A stretch of 42,385 nucleotides of DNA from a virus, in IMG/VR virus record IMGVR_UViG_3300029998_000053, positions 1 through 42,385 of that record; one strand, given 5' to 3'. Of this stretch, positions 15,001 through 23,453 are shown piece by piece. The notes under the pieces were generated by a model. The model was not told the origin of the DNA. It saw only the letters and a list, made by a program, of their open reading frames with translations, and ran no database searches. Position 1 is the first letter of the stretch; every line of letters begins with the position of its first letter. A program made the translations under genes and the position numbers.

Positions 15001-16587
15001 ATGATAAAATATGATAAAATAGAAATAAAAATATCAAGTAATAATGTTAATCATTATAGAAGTAAAGGATATGAATGTAATATTAAAGATATTATAACTA
15101 TTAATGTTACTGATTTGATGAATCAATCAACAAAAAAAATAATAGCGGTGTGCGATGTATGCGGTTCTGAACAAGAAATAGAATATAGAAAATATGTTAA
15201 TAATAAAAAAAATAAGAATTTTTATGTTTGTTCACCATCATGTGCTAGAGAAAAAGTGAAAATAACTAACAAAGAAAAATATGGAGATGAGAATTATTCA
15301 AATGTAGAAAAAAGAAATAAAACTTGCTTAGAAAAATATGGAGATGAAAATTATAAAAATTTTGAAAAAACAAAGAAAACAAATTTAGAAAAATATGGGT
15401 TTGAATATACTATACAAAATAATGATGTAAAAGAAAAAAGACAAAAGACAAACATAATAAAATTTAATTTTGATTCACCTATGAAAAATGATGAAATTAA
15501 AATTAAAAGAAGTAATACCATGATAAATAGATATGGTGTGAAAAATTATAATAATATTGAAAAATCATTATTTGCAATAAAAAATTCAAATATTGAAAAA
15601 TTGAAACTTAAATTTAACGTTAATGTAATTGATTATAAAGATAAGTTATTTTATATAAAATGTGAAAAAGGACATGAATATAAAGCTACGTATGATATAA
15701 TAAGTAAAAGATATTTATATAATACTGATATTTGTACAATTTGTAATCCAATTGGAGTGACATATTCTAATGAGGAAAAAAAATTATCAGAATTTATATC
15801 TGAAAATTATAGTGGAGAAATAATATTAAACAATAGAAGTGTAATAAAACCATATGAGTTAGATATTTATTTGCCTGAATTGAATTTGGCATTTGAATAT
15901 AATGGATTGTATTGGCATAGTGAGCTATATAAAGAAAAAAATTATCATAAGAATAAATATAAAATGTGTGAAATAAATAATATACAACTCATACAAATTT
16001 GGGAAGATGATTGGTTAAATATAAATGATGTTGTTAAATCAATGATATTAAATAAGTTAGTAAAAACTAAAACTAAGATATATGCTAGAAAATGTGAAAT
16101 AAGAGAAATTTATGATAATATATTAATTAAAGAGTTTTTAAACCAAAATCACATTCAAGGTTTTGTTGGATCAAAAATTAAAATTGGACTTTTTTATTGT
16201 AATGAGCTGGTGAGTCTAATGACATTTTCAGAAAAAACTAAAACTAAGATTTATGAATTAAATAGATTTTGTAATAGTCTTAACACTAATGTTATTGGAG
16301 GCGCTAGTAAACTATTTAATTATTTTATAACAAATTATAAGTACGATAAAATAATATCATTTTCAAATAATTCTTATTCTAATGGTAAATTATATGAAAA
16401 ATTAAAATTTATCAAAACAACAGAACTAAAAGAAGATTATTCTTACATTGTGAATGGTATAAGAATTCATAAATTTAATTTTAGAAAAAAAGAAAATCAA
16501 ATAGAAACCGAAAGAGAATTAATGTTAAGTAAAAAATGTTATAGAATTTATGATGCTGGTAAAATAAAATTTACCTATCCATTATAA
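15001..16587 (+). CDS. EDxHD/VSR-like homing endonuclease, apparently intact
   Basis: 529 residues from ATG at 15001 (a TTG one codon earlier is weaker). Zinc-type motif CDVCG at ~58, repeated KYGDENY/KYGFEY units at ~95-190, nuclease core LDIYLPEL, FEYNGLYWHSELYK and IQIWEDDW at ~290-345, then the conserved C-terminal domain (YARKCEIREI, HIQGFVGS, NVIGGASKLFNYF) ending YRIYDAGKIKFTYPL. All features lost in the relatives at 4655 and 7744 are present, so this is the best candidate for an active copy. Its 3' end overlaps the 3' end of the convergent gene 16571-17323 by 17 bp, the likely insertion neighbourhood. Confidence 0.8.
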   Translation: MIKYDKIEIKISSNNVNHYRSKGYECNIKDIITINVTDLMNQSTKKIIAVCDVCGSEQEIEYRKYVNNKKNKNFYVCSPSCAREKVKITNKEKYGDENYSNVEKRNKTCLEKYGDENYKNFEKTKKTNLEKYGFEYTIQNNDVKEKRQKTNIIKFNFDSPMKNDEIKIKRSNTMINRYGVKNYNNIEKSLFAIKNSNIEKLKLKFNVNVIDYKDKLFYIKCEKGHEYKATYDIISKRYLYNTDICTICNPIGVTYSNEEKKLSEFISENYSGEIILNNRSVIKPYELDIYLPELNLAFEYNGLYWHSELYKEKNYHKNKYKMCEINNIQLIQIWEDDWLNINDVVKSMILNKLVKTKTKIYARKCEIREIYDNILIKEFLNQNHIQGFVGSKIKIGLFYCNELVSLMTFSEKTKTKIYELNRFCNSLNTNVIGGASKLFNYFITNYKYDKIISFSNNSYSNGKLYEKLKFIKTTELKEDYSYIVNGIRIHKFNFRKKENQIETERELMLSKKCYRIYDAGKIKFTYPL

Positions 16588-17323
16588 ACCATCCAGTATT
16601 TGTTTCTGATCTAACTTTCTCTATTATAGCATCCATTTTTTCTTTACCTTGAGAAATCATGTCGGCAGCATTATATTGAAATGAACCAGGCATATTGAAA
16701 TTAAATCTTCCTACTGCTTGTCCCATCCTCATTTGACATAATCCTATAAGATATTGTTTGAAATATACATTATCAAAAAGTTCTTCTTCTTCAATTCTTG
16801 AATATATCTCTAACATCATATCAGTATCAATCATTGTTAATAAATTTAGATGCTTGCTTATATGATTGAAATTAAATCTTAATGTATTAGTTGTCATTTT
16901 GTTTATTTGATCTGCAAAACTACTAATAACTGAACGATATACTCCTAATTCACCTGCTGTTGTTACAAAACTTGTCAAAAATGGCTGATTAGTTACTCCA
17001 AGATTAATTGATAATTGAGGTGCTTGAATACCAAGTCTAAACATATTTGGATTATCAATTTTAACTATTCTAACCAAATCTTCTACTTCAGGTGGTAATA
17101 CAATTGTTTTATTTCTATGATACTCATCAGTGTATATAAAATCTTTTTTAAGATAATAAAACATTTTAATTTTAGAGAATTGATAATTTTTATAAAACCA
17201 ATCCAATGCTTCTTCTCTAATTAAACGAATTATTTCCATATCAGGTAAAATTTTATCAAAAAGTCCAGATATTGTCAAATCACCTTGAACGATATCAACC
17301 AATTGATCGATTGTCATTGCCAT
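16571..17323 (-). CDS. Probable virion connector/neck-type protein
   Basis: 250 residues, mostly helical, starting MAMTIDQLVDIVQGD. Features include LPPEVEDLVRIVKID at ~76, a central segment with LRFNFNHISKHLN at ~150, and a C-terminus with NVYFKQYLIGLCQMRMGQAV, then ending TGWFIMDR. The size and helical character resemble the neck and head-completion proteins of T4-like phages, but I cannot tie it to gp13, gp14 or another. It lies alone on the minus strand next to an endonuclease. A second ATG two codons in could be the start. Confidence 0.45.
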   Translation of the reverse strand: MAMTIDQLVDIVQGDLTISGLFDKILPDMEIIRLIREEALDWFYKNYQFSKIKMFYYLKKDFIYTDEYHRNKTIVLPPEVEDLVRIVKIDNPNMFRLGIQAPQLSINLGVTNQPFLTSFVTTAGELGVYRSVISSFADQINKMTTNTLRFNFNHISKHLNLLTMIDTDMMLEIYSRIEEEELFDNVYFKQYLIGLCQMRMGQAVGRFNFNMPGSFQYNAADMISQGKEKMDAIIEKVRSETNTGWFIMDR

Positions 17324-17666
17324 AATTACAAATTATTATTTTTGGTATATATAAATTTTAAGAATCATAAATTAAAAATTTCAGATTCTTTTATTAAATA
17401 TTCTTAATATATTTTAGAATATTATTATTTAATTATTCTTTAATTAACATCCAAGTGAGTCCAGACTATATGTTCTTCAATATTAAAATTTCTAAATACT
17501 TTATCAAATATTTTTATACTATTTTATTTTTTGTAGGATATATTATTATATCTATATATAATAACAGGTAGTCAATTGATTACTGCGAGATGTGCTAATT
17601 CGTTGAGTTTTTTGATATTTGTATTTTTATATATAAAAAATAAATTAATAAATTATATATAAAACT
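17324..17666. other. Non-coding interval with hairpins and a short coding remnant
   Basis: 343 bp with no intact gene. On the minus strand, 17440-17523 reads as 27 open codons ending EEHIVWTHLDVN and a TAA stop, without a start; it looks like the tail of a lost gene. Other structure: AAGAATC/GATTCTT arms near 17360-17390, AATATTCT/AGAATATT near 17398-17430, and a near-palindrome GTAGTCAATTGATTAC near 17568. The right end is the A+T-rich leader of the 17667 gene. Confidence 0.4.
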
Positions 17667-18308
17667 ATGGAGATATTCAAATTCGGGAATTTTGTTATAA
17701 ATGAAAATATATCATTAATTGATCATGACGGTATATTATTAATTGTTGACGTTCAATCTAATTTTAAAAAATATTTTCCTACTGATCCTAATGGATTTAT
17801 TAAAAAAATAGACAAATATTGTTTAGATTTTCCATCAGATGACACAGGAAAAGGAGTTTATCAAATATGGGATTCAAATCAAGGATCTAAACCAACATAC
17901 AAATTTAAAAATGAGATAGATTTAATTGAAAAAAAATATGGAGTCAAAAAATTTTATTCTAAATATAAAGGGGGGTTTAAAGAATGGATAACACACATAT
18001 TTGATAATAAAACATTAGAAGAATTCAAATCTAGAAATAATGTATTTAAAAAAGGTGATGCATTTAAGTTAAGGGATAAAAATGAATTTTTGATATATAT
18101 AGGAAATAATCATCAATGGTTTTACGTTAATGAAGAATTGGTAGAATTATTTAAAAAATTAAGAAATAAAAAAGTTATAATATGTGGAGGAGCAGAAGAT
18201 GAATGTTTAGATGACGTGTATATAGCATTAAAGTCGTTTAATGTTAATGTAATTAAAAATCATCAATATATATATAGTGCAGAAACAGGTAACTATTTGA
18301 AGAAATAA
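17667..18308 (+). CDS. Isochorismatase/nicotinamidase-like hydrolase with targeting-type N-terminus
   Basis: 213 residues. LLIVDVQSNF (Asp28) matches the first catalytic motif of isochorismatase-fold hydrolases; KYKGGF (Lys101) fits the catalytic lysine, and VIICGGAEDECLDDVYIAL with Cys180 fits the nucleophile motif. So the Asp-Lys-Cys triad can be placed by eye. The N-terminus MEIFKFGNFVINE ends in I-N-E, like T4 internal-protein targeting peptides, so the enzyme may be packaged and injected. The substrate (nicotinamide, isochorismate, other amide) cannot be read. An injected nicotinamidase would touch NAD metabolism, but that is speculation. Confidence 0.65.
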   Translation: MEIFKFGNFVINENISLIDHDGILLIVDVQSNFKKYFPTDPNGFIKKIDKYCLDFPSDDTGKGVYQIWDSNQGSKPTYKFKNEIDLIEKKYGVKKFYSKYKGGFKEWITHIFDNKTLEEFKSRNNVFKKGDAFKLRDKNEFLIYIGNNHQWFYVNEELVELFKKLRNKKVIICGGAEDECLDDVYIALKSFNVNVIKNHQYIYSAETGNYLKK

Positions 18309-18325
18309 AAATAAATAAATTAAAT

Positions 18326-19030
18326 ATGTTAAATTTAATAATGGCAATAAATATTCTCAATATATTTGAAGATTATGGTTTTATAATTACAGTTTTTTTG
18401 GTAATAATCCTAATCGCATATATGATGATTAATAGTTCTGCTAAAAGAATAAAAGAACAAGAAGATAAGATTGATTCATTGTATAATAGATTGGATAATA
18501 TGATGAAAAAAATACCAAATGATGATCATTCTGATTTACCTGCTAAATTTATGAATTTTGCTGAAAACGCGAATAAAATACAAATACAGATGTATCATTT
18601 ATTGCAAATTTTTGATAGTGAAAGAATATCTATTTTTGAATTCCATAATGGCGGTAAAAATTTAGCTGGAATTGAATTTAAAAAATGTAGTAATACATAT
18701 GAAGCAGTGTCATTAGAAACAAAGCCAATAATAAAAGAAATGCAAAATATGCCTCTGAGTATAAATCCTCTTTGGAATAGAATATTGGCAACTCGTGATG
18801 AAATTTGTATACCACTGGTGTCTAATCTAAATGATCATTTCTTAAAAGATTATTTAACATCATTAGGAATAAAAACTTATTATTCAACAATTTTAGAAGA
18901 TTATGACAATACCCCAATTGGACTAATAACAATGGAGTATTATAATTATACAAAAGAGTTGACATCAGAACAATTTAACGAATTTGCTGAAACAGCCATA
19001 AAAATAGCGGTATTAATAAATAAAAAATAA
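18326..19030 (+). CDS. Membrane-anchored GAF-like protein
   Basis: 234 residues. A hydrophobic segment at ~18-36 (FIITVFLVIILIAYMMI) follows a short N-terminus; then a coiled-coil linker (~40-65) and an alpha/beta domain with ISIFEFHNGG at ~97 and a late beta strand PIGLITMEYYNY. The FHNGG motif and layout suggest a GAF-like sensory fold on the cytoplasmic face; this is moderate to weak. A start at 18341 (MAINIL) is also possible. It is followed after 11 bp by a second membrane-anchored protein of similar plan. Confidence 0.55.
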   Translation: MLNLIMAINILNIFEDYGFIITVFLVIILIAYMMINSSAKRIKEQEDKIDSLYNRLDNMMKKIPNDDHSDLPAKFMNFAENANKIQIQMYHLLQIFDSERISIFEFHNGGKNLAGIEFKKCSNTYEAVSLETKPIIKEMQNMPLSINPLWNRILATRDEICIPLVSNLNDHFLKDYLTSLGIKTYYSTILEDYDNTPIGLITMEYYNYTKELTSEQFNEFAETAIKIAVLINKK

Positions 19031-19041
19031 TTCATAAGAGT

Positions 19042-19674
19042 ATGAATGAAATTGCTATCTGTGTATTTGTAGTTTTAGTTGTTATATTTTTTATTTTATT
19101 TTTAAAAAAATTACATAACACTAACAAAAAAAAATATTATATATTAATTGATTATTTAATTAAATATATTAAAATGCTAACATATCATGAAAACATAAAT
19201 TACATGAATATGTTGAAAGATTCTAGTGCGTTATTTTCTCATCCTAAAAAAGAAATATACAACTTACCATTTAATTATAGCGGAGTTTTTAAATATAATC
19301 ATAAAACAGATTTTTTTTCATCAGATTTTTTGTTCACATTGAAAAATTCTGGCTACATTACTGACGGTATTATATTTGACGATTTAACAATGTCTGTTAG
19401 TATAATATCATCTGCTTCTTTTAGAAGTGAAAATGATTTTGATTGTATGTATATTGATGAGATAGAAACTATTAATTATAATAAATCTATGTATAAAATA
19501 CATAAAGAAAGAGACATCTATAAAATATACTATAATAATATTAACAATTTAGAAAATGATGAATCAGATATAGTAGGATTCTTTTTTGCTTCTCACATAG
19601 ACAAAAGTATCATATCAGAAGAAGAACAAAAAACATTATCAGATATCATATCACAAGTAAGAGAGATAATTTAA
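19042..19674 (+). CDS. Membrane-anchored protein of similar plan to its neighbour
   Basis: 210 residues. An N-terminal hydrophobic helix (~4-21, IAICVFVVLVVIFFILFL) is followed by a basic stretch and a soluble domain ending with a strand (IVGFFFASHID) and a C-terminal helix, the same order as in the 18326 protein, though sequence similarity is low. It probably derives from an old duplication or acts as a partner. Co-transcribed with 18326 and ended by the hairpin at 19727-19759. Function unknown. Confidence 0.55.
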   Translation: MNEIAICVFVVLVVIFFILFLKKLHNTNKKKYYILIDYLIKYIKMLTYHENINYMNMLKDSSALFSHPKKEIYNLPFNYSGVFKYNHKTDFFSSDFLFTLKNSGYITDGIIFDDLTMSVSIISSASFRSENDFDCMYIDEIETINYNKSMYKIHKERDIYKIYYNNINNLENDESDIVGFFFASHIDKSIISEEEQKTLSDIISQVREII

Positions 19675-19726
19675 TATAATTTAAGATAAATTAATATTGA
19701 AATATTAAAACATATTAAATATTTAT

Positions 19727-19759
19727 AATCCTTGATAATATATGTATCAAGGATTTTTT
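19727..19759 (+). terminator. Intrinsic terminator
   Basis: 11-bp perfect stem AATCCTTGATA with its complement, 7-nt loop, then TTTTTT. It ends the 17667-19674 group just before the promoter-like box at 19777. Confidence 0.85.
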
Positions 19760-19776
19760 ATTAGGCTAAATTGTTG

Positions 19777-19784
19777 TATCTTTG
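19777..19784 (+). promoter_or_regulatory. Bacteroidota-type -7 box
   Basis: TATCTTTG matches the TAnnTTTG -7 element of Bacteroidota primary-sigma promoters, 22 nt before the ATG at 19807 and just after a terminator. A clear TTTG -33 element is not seen at the usual distance. It supports a Bacteroidota host and early host-polymerase transcription of the 19807 gene. Confidence 0.5.
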
Positions 19785-19806
19785 TACTATAATTAAAAAC
19801 AAAGAT

Positions 19807-20313
19807 ATGAAAAAAGAAACTCTGTATCAGTTTGAAAATGTCGAAGACATTAAAAATTTCATAGTTGGAGGTAATGCTATTTTCACATTGGAAAGTAAAG
19901 TTACTGGTAATTGGTTTACTTATAGAATCAGAAAAATGAAAAATTCTGATGAAAAAGCTCCTTTGTTTGTGTCTGTTCTCACTGGTAGTGATAATGAAGA
20001 AGCATACACTTATATGGGAGCAATTTTTAATTATAATTCATTGAGTTTTAAATTAACAACAAAATCTAAAATAGGAACTGATGCATTATCATATAAAGCA
20101 TTTATGTTCTTTTTTAATTTGTTGATGATGAACAAAACTCATAAAGATATGGGAATTTATCATAAAGGTATTTGCTGTGTTTGTGGTAGAGCTTTAACCA
20201 CACCAGAGTCATTAAAAAATGGAATAGGGTCATTTTGTTCAGGAGTATTTTTTAATAAAAAAACAAATAAGGTTTCTATTAAGAATAAAAAATCTTTATC
20301 ATACTCAAATTAA
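19807..20313 (+). CDS. DUF6011-like protein with C-terminal zinc motif
   Basis: 168 residues from ATG at 19807. An earlier in-frame start (19771) would sit on the promoter box, so I reject it. The C-terminal region has GICCVCGRALTTPESLKNGIG then CSGVF at ~128-155, the four-Cys pattern (CC.C.R.LT...S...G.G..C) of DUF6011, common in phages and plasmids. The N-terminal half is a beta-rich domain around YTYMGAIFN. A zinc-stabilised nucleic-acid-binding role is plausible but not shown. Single-gene unit between two terminators. Confidence 0.65.
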   Translation: MKKETLYQFENVEDIKNFIVGGNAIFTLESKVTGNWFTYRIRKMKNSDEKAPLFVSVLTGSDNEEAYTYMGAIFNYNSLSFKLTTKSKIGTDALSYKAFMFFFNLLMMNKTHKDMGIYHKGICCVCGRALTTPESLKNGIGSFCSGVFFNKKTNKVSIKNKKSLSYSN

Positions 20314-20331
20314 TAATTAAATAAAATAAAC

Positions 20332-20372
20332 AAAAAATCTTTTATCTTATAAAATAAGATAAAAGATTTTTT
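20332..20372. terminator. Long hairpin terminator
   Basis: 19-bp perfect stem (AAAAAATCTTTTATCTTAT and complement, AAA loop) ending in TTTTTT at 20372, directly before the ATG at 20373. It ends the 19807 gene. Being next to the following start, it may also let little transcription through to 20373. Confidence 0.85.
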
Positions 20373-20582
20373 ATGTGGAAATACCTTATTATTACACTTT
20401 TCTTTAATGCCATATTATTTTATACTTATAATGTATTCGGATTTGAAGTAACAATTATATTTGCCTTGTCTATTATTTGTTCAAGCCTTATTAATCCTAC
20501 AATTCTTAATAAAAATAAGAGAGTGAATCAAAGAACAAATCAACAAATGTATTCTACTAATAAAAACAAGATTAGAAGTTAA
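20373..20582 (+). CDS. Small membrane protein (69 aa)
   Basis: 69 residues with two hydrophobic helices (about 4-21 and 25-43) and a basic, Asn-rich tail. The ATG follows directly on the U-run of the terminator, and the TAA shares one base with the ATG of the ATPase-like gene at 20582, so translation is coupled. No family recognised. A holin-like or membrane-targeting role cannot be told from sequence alone. Confidence 0.5.
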   Translation: MWKYLIITLFFNAILFYTYNVFGFEVTIIFALSIICSSLINPTILNKNKRVNQRTNQQMYSTNKNKIRS

Positions 20583-21247
20583 TGCTAAGAGCATATCAAA
20601 AAATTGCATTTGATAAAATTAATGATAATGATAAATCTATTATAATTTGGCCAAGGCAAACAGGTAAAAGTTATTTGATAAATAAAATAATAGAAAATTT
20701 TGTCATTAATAATTCAAATAAAAAAATCATTTTTATTACAGAATCAGAAAGTTATTTTGCTCATTCAACATTAAGAATAGAAAAGGACATAAATAATGTT
20801 GTTGTTAGGTATAATAAATATGATATTAGTTTTATAAATAATAATAAATTGATATTTTTTTCAATAAGAAATAATATATTCCCCTTATTAAGTAATTATA
20901 ATCCTCAATTAATTGTGGCCGATTGCTATAAGAAAATTCAAAAGTCGAAAACAAATAATATATTAGAAATTAATATGTATTCTGATATTTCAAAATGTAA
21001 ATGCTTGTATACATTTTTTTATGATATAAATATTATTAAAGATATTGATTATAAAAATGATTGCTATATAAATATACTTCCATATGAAAAAATAAACAAT
21101 TACTCATTTGATACTGATGAATCTATTATAAATTCAAACGTAGTAAAAGATTTGAGTTACAAACCTTGTGTATTATTAGATTATTATAATTTAACTTTCA
21201 TTAGAAAACGGAAAATACAAATACTAAATAGTTTAAATTCTATTTAA
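20582..21247 (+). CDS. Terminase/helicase-like ATPase fragment
   Basis: 221 residues. The Walker A motif IIWPRQTGKSYLINK at ~21-35 resembles the RQ.GKT motif of phage large-terminase ATPases and some SF2 helicases. A Walker B-like strand (PQLIVADCYKK, ~109) has Cys where the catalytic Glu is expected. The protein ends before any nuclease domain. So this is a short, probably degenerate or repurposed ATPase, not a working large terminase (T4 gp17 is ~610 residues). Its 3' end overlaps the convergent gene 21233-21598 by 15 bp. Confidence 0.55.
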   Translation: MLRAYQKIAFDKINDNDKSIIIWPRQTGKSYLINKIIENFVINNSNKKIIFITESESYFAHSTLRIEKDINNVVVRYNKYDISFINNNKLIFFSIRNNIFPLLSNYNPQLIVADCYKKIQKSKTNNILEINMYSDISKCKCLYTFFYDINIIKDIDYKNDCYINILPYEKINNYSFDTDESIINSNVVKDLSYKPCVLLDYYNLTFIRKRKIQILNSLNSI

Positions 21248-21598
21248 TGCTTGTATTTTATTTTTTCTAATAATACTATTACTAGTTTTTATCCAATTAT
21301 CTATATTAAAATATTCTTTACCATAAATAAAGTAGCTATTATAATACCAACCAGTTGAATCTGTTCTTGTGATACAGGATGCACCGTAAATGTTGTGTTC
21401 TTTTCTGTTGTGATAATATGTAATTATTTTATCGTAACGATTATTTATTATAAATTTAATATCTTTAGATTTTTTATATTTTTTTGGTATTTTATACCAA
21501 AAATCTTTTCCAATAATATTATTCCAACTATTATAATCACTATCTTCTATTACTAAATAATTTATATTGTTTTCAATCGATTTATATATTTTCTTCAT
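21233..21598 (-). CDS. Hypothetical basic protein (121 aa)
   Basis: 121 residues, rich in Lys, Tyr and Asn (DFWYKIPKKYKKSKDIKF, then YHNRKEHNIYG and DSTGWYYNSYF). It overlaps the 3' end of the gp46 gene by 17 bp in the same direction, so it is co-transcribed with it and translationally coupled. No domain recognised. In T4 the neighbour of gene 46 is gene 47 (Mre11-like), but nothing here matches that phosphoesterase. Confidence 0.55.
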   Translation of the reverse strand: MKKIYKSIENNINYLVIEDSDYNSWNNIIGKDFWYKIPKKYKKSKDIKFIINNRYDKIITYYHNRKEHNIYGASCITRTDSTGWYYNSYFIYGKEYFNIDNWIKTSNSIIRKNKIQALNRI

Positions 21599-23324
21599 CT
21601 ATTACTGTGAATGACATTTTTTTTGTTATTTTTAAAATTCTATTGAAATAATTTCTCATTGGAGAACTTTCTGTGAAATATACTTTTGGATCAAGTATAA
21701 TTATATTTAGATTAAATTCTTTTGTGAATTTTTTTAATACATTTAATGCAAATTCTACATTTTCAGGACCCATACTAGAAAATACTTCATCTAAAAATAA
21801 AATATTCAATTTTCTGAATTTCAATATTAATTTAAGATAAGAAAGAGCAATTCCAATATTTATTTTCTTTGATTCACCCATAGATAAACTTTCAGGATGT
21901 ATTTCAATTGTCAGTCTCTCATATATTTTAACATTAAAATTTTCGTCTATTTTAACACTATATGTAGATTTCATTTCATCTAAAATATCCTTCAAATAAA
22001 CATTTATAGGTTTTACTATATTTTTTACTATGCTTTTTCTAACTCCATTAGTAGAAAATATAGTTTTTAATTCTTCATAGACTTGATTTTTTTCATTTAG
22101 TTCTATTATTTTTTTACTATTTTTAATGTTGCTATTTTTAAGTTCTTCTATATTTTTTTCTAATTCATTAATTGATACATGATCAGAAGTATCTATTAAA
22201 TTTGAAATTTGCTTTGTTATTATTTTTAATTCATATATCAAATTATTATATTCAGAATTAGTTATATTTTTTTTATTAAATAAAGAATCTCTACTATTTG
22301 ATATCTGTGTTAATTTTAAAGTTAAATCATCTTTTTTAGAATTTAAGTCTTTAAACTTTTCCTTTTCCTTTTCTAATTTTAAATTAATATCACTCAAATC
22401 ATGCTTGTGATTTTCGTCACATAAATTAGTGTTACACAATGGGCAAATTCCAGATTCATAAACGTCTAATTTTTCTTCTATGACTTTTATTTCAAATTTT
22501 ATTTCAATTATATTATTTGATATTATATTTCTTTGATTTTCAAAATCCTGTCTTTCTTGTTCTAACTTTTTAAATTTATCATCATATGAACTCAATTCTT
22601 TTTTAGCATTTATGTATGGTTCTCTTTTAGAATTTTTCTCTTTTTCTAATTTCTCTTTTTCTAATTCTTTATCTAATATACCACTTTTTTTAATATTTAC
22701 AATATTTTGATTTAACGTTTTTATTGTTTGTTCATTTGTTTCAATTATAGATATTAATTTTAATTCATTTTCTTTGTTTTGTCTAATTAAGCCATTGCTT
22801 AACGTTAAATATTCATCTAAATTTTGCAAATTAAACAATCTATTTATTATGCTTCTTTTCTCTTCTGGATTTAAATCAATAAAATTTGCAAAATCTGATA
22901 CTGACATAGAAATAAAACTTTTATATGTATCATAATCAAATCCTATTAATTTATCTCTATCTTCTTTTTTTAAATTTTTAAATTTTCTTGTTTCATCTAT
23001 ATCATTGATAAATACTTTTGCACGATTAGGTTCTAAACATCTCTGAATTTTAATGTTATCAGACATATTATTAAAAAATTGTATTTCAGTTTCTAAATTT
23101 TTATTAATTCTATTCGGTAGTATTGATTGTGGAACTCTTTTACCACTTTTGCCCCTCACTATACCAAAAATAGAAAAATCAAATGATTGTTGAAAAGAAG
23201 ATTTGCCTCCACCGTTATTTGCAGTTAATAGAATCAAATCAGAAGAATCTTCTTTGAATTTTACTGTTTGTGTGTTATTTCCAAATGATTTGAAATTTCT
23301 AAGTGAAATGGATTTAATTATCAT
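21582..23324 (-). CDS. 46: gp46/Rad50/SbcC-like recombination ATPase
   Basis: 580 residues, near the T4 gp46 length. N-terminal SMC-type start (ISLRNFKSFGNN) with Walker A NNGGGKSS at ~34-41; long coiled coil split by a zinc hook CPLCNTNLC at ~293-301; ABC signature LSMGESKKINIG at ~477 and Walker B NILFLDEVFSS at ~500-510. In T4 it pairs with gp47 to resect DNA ends for recombination-dependent replication and host DNA breakdown. The gp47 partner is not in this window. It diverges from the 23454 gene. Confidence 0.9.
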   Translation of the reverse strand: MIIKSISLRNFKSFGNNTQTVKFKEDSSDLILLTANNGGGKSSFQQSFDFSIFGIVRGKSGKRVPQSILPNRINKNLETEIQFFNNMSDNIKIQRCLEPNRAKVFINDIDETRKFKNLKKEDRDKLIGFDYDTYKSFISMSVSDFANFIDLNPEEKRSIINRLFNLQNLDEYLTLSNGLIRQNKENELKLISIIETNEQTIKTLNQNIVNIKKSGILDKELEKEKLEKEKNSKREPYINAKKELSSYDDKFKKLEQERQDFENQRNIISNNIIEIKFEIKVIEEKLDVYESGICPLCNTNLCDENHKHDLSDINLKLEKEKEKFKDLNSKKDDLTLKLTQISNSRDSLFNKKNITNSEYNNLIYELKIITKQISNLIDTSDHVSINELEKNIEELKNSNIKNSKKIIELNEKNQVYEELKTIFSTNGVRKSIVKNIVKPINVYLKDILDEMKSTYSVKIDENFNVKIYERLTIEIHPESLSMGESKKINIGIALSYLKLILKFRKLNILFLDEVFSSMGPENVEFALNVLKKFTKEFNLNIIILDPKVYFTESSPMRNYFNRILKITKKMSFTVIDEENI

Positions 23325-23434
23325 GTATAATTATATATGAACATAAAAAAAAAGTTTTCTATAAAAAATGTTATTTTTAAATTAATATTAATAATATTAA
23401 TAATATTATTAATTAGGACACGAAAAGATTTATA

Positions 23435-23442
23435 TATAAATA
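23435..23442 (+). promoter_or_regulatory. TATAAATA box, T4-late-like promoter
   Basis: TATAAATA is 11 nt upstream of the ATG at 23454, the same geometry as the boxes at 3461, 32181 and 38769. It also supports 23454, not 23337, as the start of the downstream gene. Confidence 0.5.
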
Positions 23443-23453
23443 AAAAACAAAAT

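Noticed and set aside
18326-18370. Capsid-targeting N-terminus (NILNIFEDYG) on the membrane protein
   Set aside because: It resembles KLFEDY, but a membrane helix follows at once, and a cleaved packaged protein would not keep that layout. Probably coincidence.
20582-21247. Large terminase subunit (gp17)
   Set aside because: Too short, no nuclease domain, and the Walker B Glu is missing; called only as an ATPase fragment.
23337-23453. Hydrophobic N-terminal extension of the ribbon-helix-helix protein
   Set aside because: The extension is Ile/Leu repeats of A+T-rich leader DNA, and a TATAAATA box lies inside it 11 nt before the better ATG at 23454.
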